NCBI GenBank assembly: GCA_035402725.1
Contig: DAONDU010000042.1
Location: 1 to 16,781, forward strand
Length of the DNA stretch: 16,781 bases
Direction: 5' to 3'
From: UPXZ01 sp035402725
GTDB taxonomy: Bacteria; Bacteroidota; Bacteroidia; Bacteroidales; Paludibacteraceae
Shown: one piece after another, positions 15,615 to 16,781 of the stretch
Position numbering within the stretch: the first letter of the stretch is position 1
How the letters are laid out: each line of letters begins with the position of its first letter
The notes under the pieces: generated by a model
What the model was told of the DNA's origin: nothing
Seen by the model: the letters and a program-made list of their open reading frames with translations, nothing else
Databases searched by the model: none
Translations under genes and position numbers: made by a program

Positions 15615-16781
15615 AGTATTTAAAACTAGCTGTCAGTAGGATGGACATGGGCCTGATGCCATATTTGTACGAATAGTTATCCAAACCGTTGAAAACAGAA
15701 TAGGAATATTCCTTTTTGTTGAAAATGTTATTCCAGTTTAAGTCCAAATCAACACGTTTCAGTTTGTAAGTTGCTCCAAGATTAGCAAACAGCATATTGA
15801 CCGATGTATTTGCTCCTAATTCATTGTAAGACTGCTCTAATTGGAAATTAAGTTCCAATTTTTTCCCCGGTGAGTAATAGCTTATAAATTGCTGTCCAAA
15901 CTGACTAATTGCCGATTTGTTTACTTGAGCAGAAGTTTTAATAGCTGTTTGATTGGTAATGTAATTCGCCTTATATACAAAAGTAAGTATATCCGATACT
16001 TTTGTGTTGGATTTAAATGTCAATCCCAACGTATTGGAGCTATACGGATATAGAATACCTTGCTGCAAACGTGAAGCATCGTAGTAATTGTAATTCGTTG
16101 TAAGTGAGAAGTTTGTTTTTATTTTGCTGAAATATTTCCCTACGTAAAATTCTCCCATCCACATATTCAATTTATTTATCATCATCAAATCGCTGCTGAC
16201 GGATTGTATCCCCGTAAAACTTTGTGCTATCATTTTGTTTAGCTCTCTGGGGAAATAAGAAATATAGGTGTTGAAAAATAATGAACTCAACGGGTTTCGG
16301 TAATTCAATGATAATGAGACTGAATGACTTTTGCTCAGACTGATATTTCCCGAGGATTTGTAATAGTTCCGGTAATTTTTCATCAGAAAAGCATCCATAA
16401 AATCGATGTAATCACCTATTCGTTGTGAAAAACGGTAGGACAGGCTTGATGAAAGAAATACATTAAATTTGTATGAGATATTGGCATTCGGGTTTACAAA
16501 AATATAGTTGTAGGTATTTGTGCCGGTGCTCTTTATTTTATCATCTTTAAAAAGTACTTGGTCACTTGTGGCTAATCCAATTTTAACTTCTGTTTTTTGT
16601 GTTTTGTAGGAATAGGCAGGTGTAAGTTCTATTTTCAATTGTTTGGATTGAAATCTTGAGTTTAGACTATCAGTAAAAACAGTGCCGGATAAATCAGAAC
16701 TAACATTGTTTATCGAAGCCTCTATCAGACCATCTAATCTTATACTTGATAATCCCCAAAACCAGGAATAATAGCTACCGG
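15613..16781 (-). CDS. TonB-receptor-like outer-membrane beta-barrel protein, C-terminal part (runs off right edge)
   Basis: The frame stays open from the stop at 15613 to the end of the window, about 389 codons, so the real start lies outside. The TTG at 16638 is only an internal codon. Upstream of it the frame reads GSYYSWFWGL and LDGLIEASINNVSSDLSG. The whole fragment is amphipathic beta-strand sequence: YSYKTQKTEVKIGLA, NISYKFNVFLSSSLSYRF, VSLSLNYRNPLSSLFFNTYI and LDLNWNNIFNKKEYSY. It ends with RPMSILLTASFKY, a typical final strand with a C-terminal aromatic. This fits the large barrel of Bacteroidota TonB-dependent receptor-like proteins (carboxypeptidase-regulatory-like or PF14905-type). 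The plug domain and substrate are not visible. It is transcribed toward the ZIP/barrel pair and shares its terminator. Confidence 0.75.
   Translation of the reverse strand, partial: GSYYSWFWGLSSIRLDGLIEASINNVSSDLSGTVFTDSLNSRFQSKQLKIELTPAYSYKTQKTEVKIGLATSDQVLFKDDKIKSTGTNTYNYIFVNPNANISYKFNVFLSSSLSYRFSQRIGDYIDFMDAFLMKNYRNYYKSSGNISLSKSHSVSLSLNYRNPLSSLFFNTYISYFPRELNKMIAQSFTGIQSVSSDLMMINKLNMWMGEFYVGKYFSKIKTNFSLTTNYNYYDASRLQQGILYPYSSNTLGLTFKSNTKVSDILTFVYKANYITNQTAIKTSAQVNKSAISQFGQQFISYYSPGKKLELNFQLEQSYNELGANTSVNMLFANLGATYKLKRVDLDLNWNNIFNKKEYSYSVFNGLDNYSYKYGIRPMSILLTASFKY

Noticed and set aside
1..16781. CRISPR array, tRNA or rRNA genes, phage or integrase genes
   Set aside because: No regularly spaced repeats, no cloverleaf or rRNA-like segments and no recombinase motifs were recognised by eye on either strand.

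Overview
The window looks like a chromosomal stretch from a Bacteroidota bacterium, most likely order Bacteroidales and a lineage with a type IX secretion system (T9SS). The evidence is AT-rich DNA, several TAnnTTTG -7 promoter elements, one complete TTTG-N19-TAnnTTTG promoter, A-rich start regions with little Shine-Dalgarno sequence, and Bacteroidota gene families throughout (PorU, PorV, a Bacteroidota-type glycogen debranching enzyme, a TonB-receptor-like barrel). It is scaffolded draft sequence. Two runs of exactly 100 N interrupt genes, and both look like scaffolding placeholders, not biological breaks.

Layout, left to right. Positions 1-409 hold the N-terminus of a glycogen debranching enzyme (minus strand) with a well-formed promoter. 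Positions 410-1202 are a long non-coding stretch with a REP/MITE-like palindromic element (about 546-686) and a GC-richer patch of unknown nature. A rhomboid protease gene and a Wzz-like two-TM membrane protein gene follow as a probable operon (1203-2869). A bidirectional terminator separates them from clpB on the minus strand (2925-5254), which is cut by the first N run. The 260-bp divergent region between clpB and rex carries three copies of a 13-bp dyad, spaced 42 and 21 bp. Next come rex, an FAH-family enzyme overlapping rex by one base, and then porU (T9SS sortase, cut by the second N run), porV (T9SS outer-membrane shuttle/anchor), a terminator and ispF. After these are a 2-Cys peroxiredoxin with its own terminator, and a ZIP metal transporter with an outer-membrane barrel gene 4 bp downstream. 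A terminator shared by convergent genes precedes a TonB-receptor-like barrel that runs off the right edge on the minus strand.

How the genes fit together. PorU and PorV act at the cell surface in the last step of T9SS. PorV carries cargo to PorU, a cysteine-protease-like sortase that removes the C-terminal signal and attaches cargo to A-LPS. The adjacency porU-porV-ispF matches the order I recall in Porphyromonas gingivalis. ClpB, Rex and the peroxiredoxin are stress or redox genes that happen to lie nearby. The ZIP/barrel pair may be a two-membrane metal-handling module. Most of the window is conserved core genome. The less expected signals are the phased dyads between clpB and rex, the palindromic element at the left, and the two assembly artefacts that would make clpB and porU look like pseudogenes if read literally.
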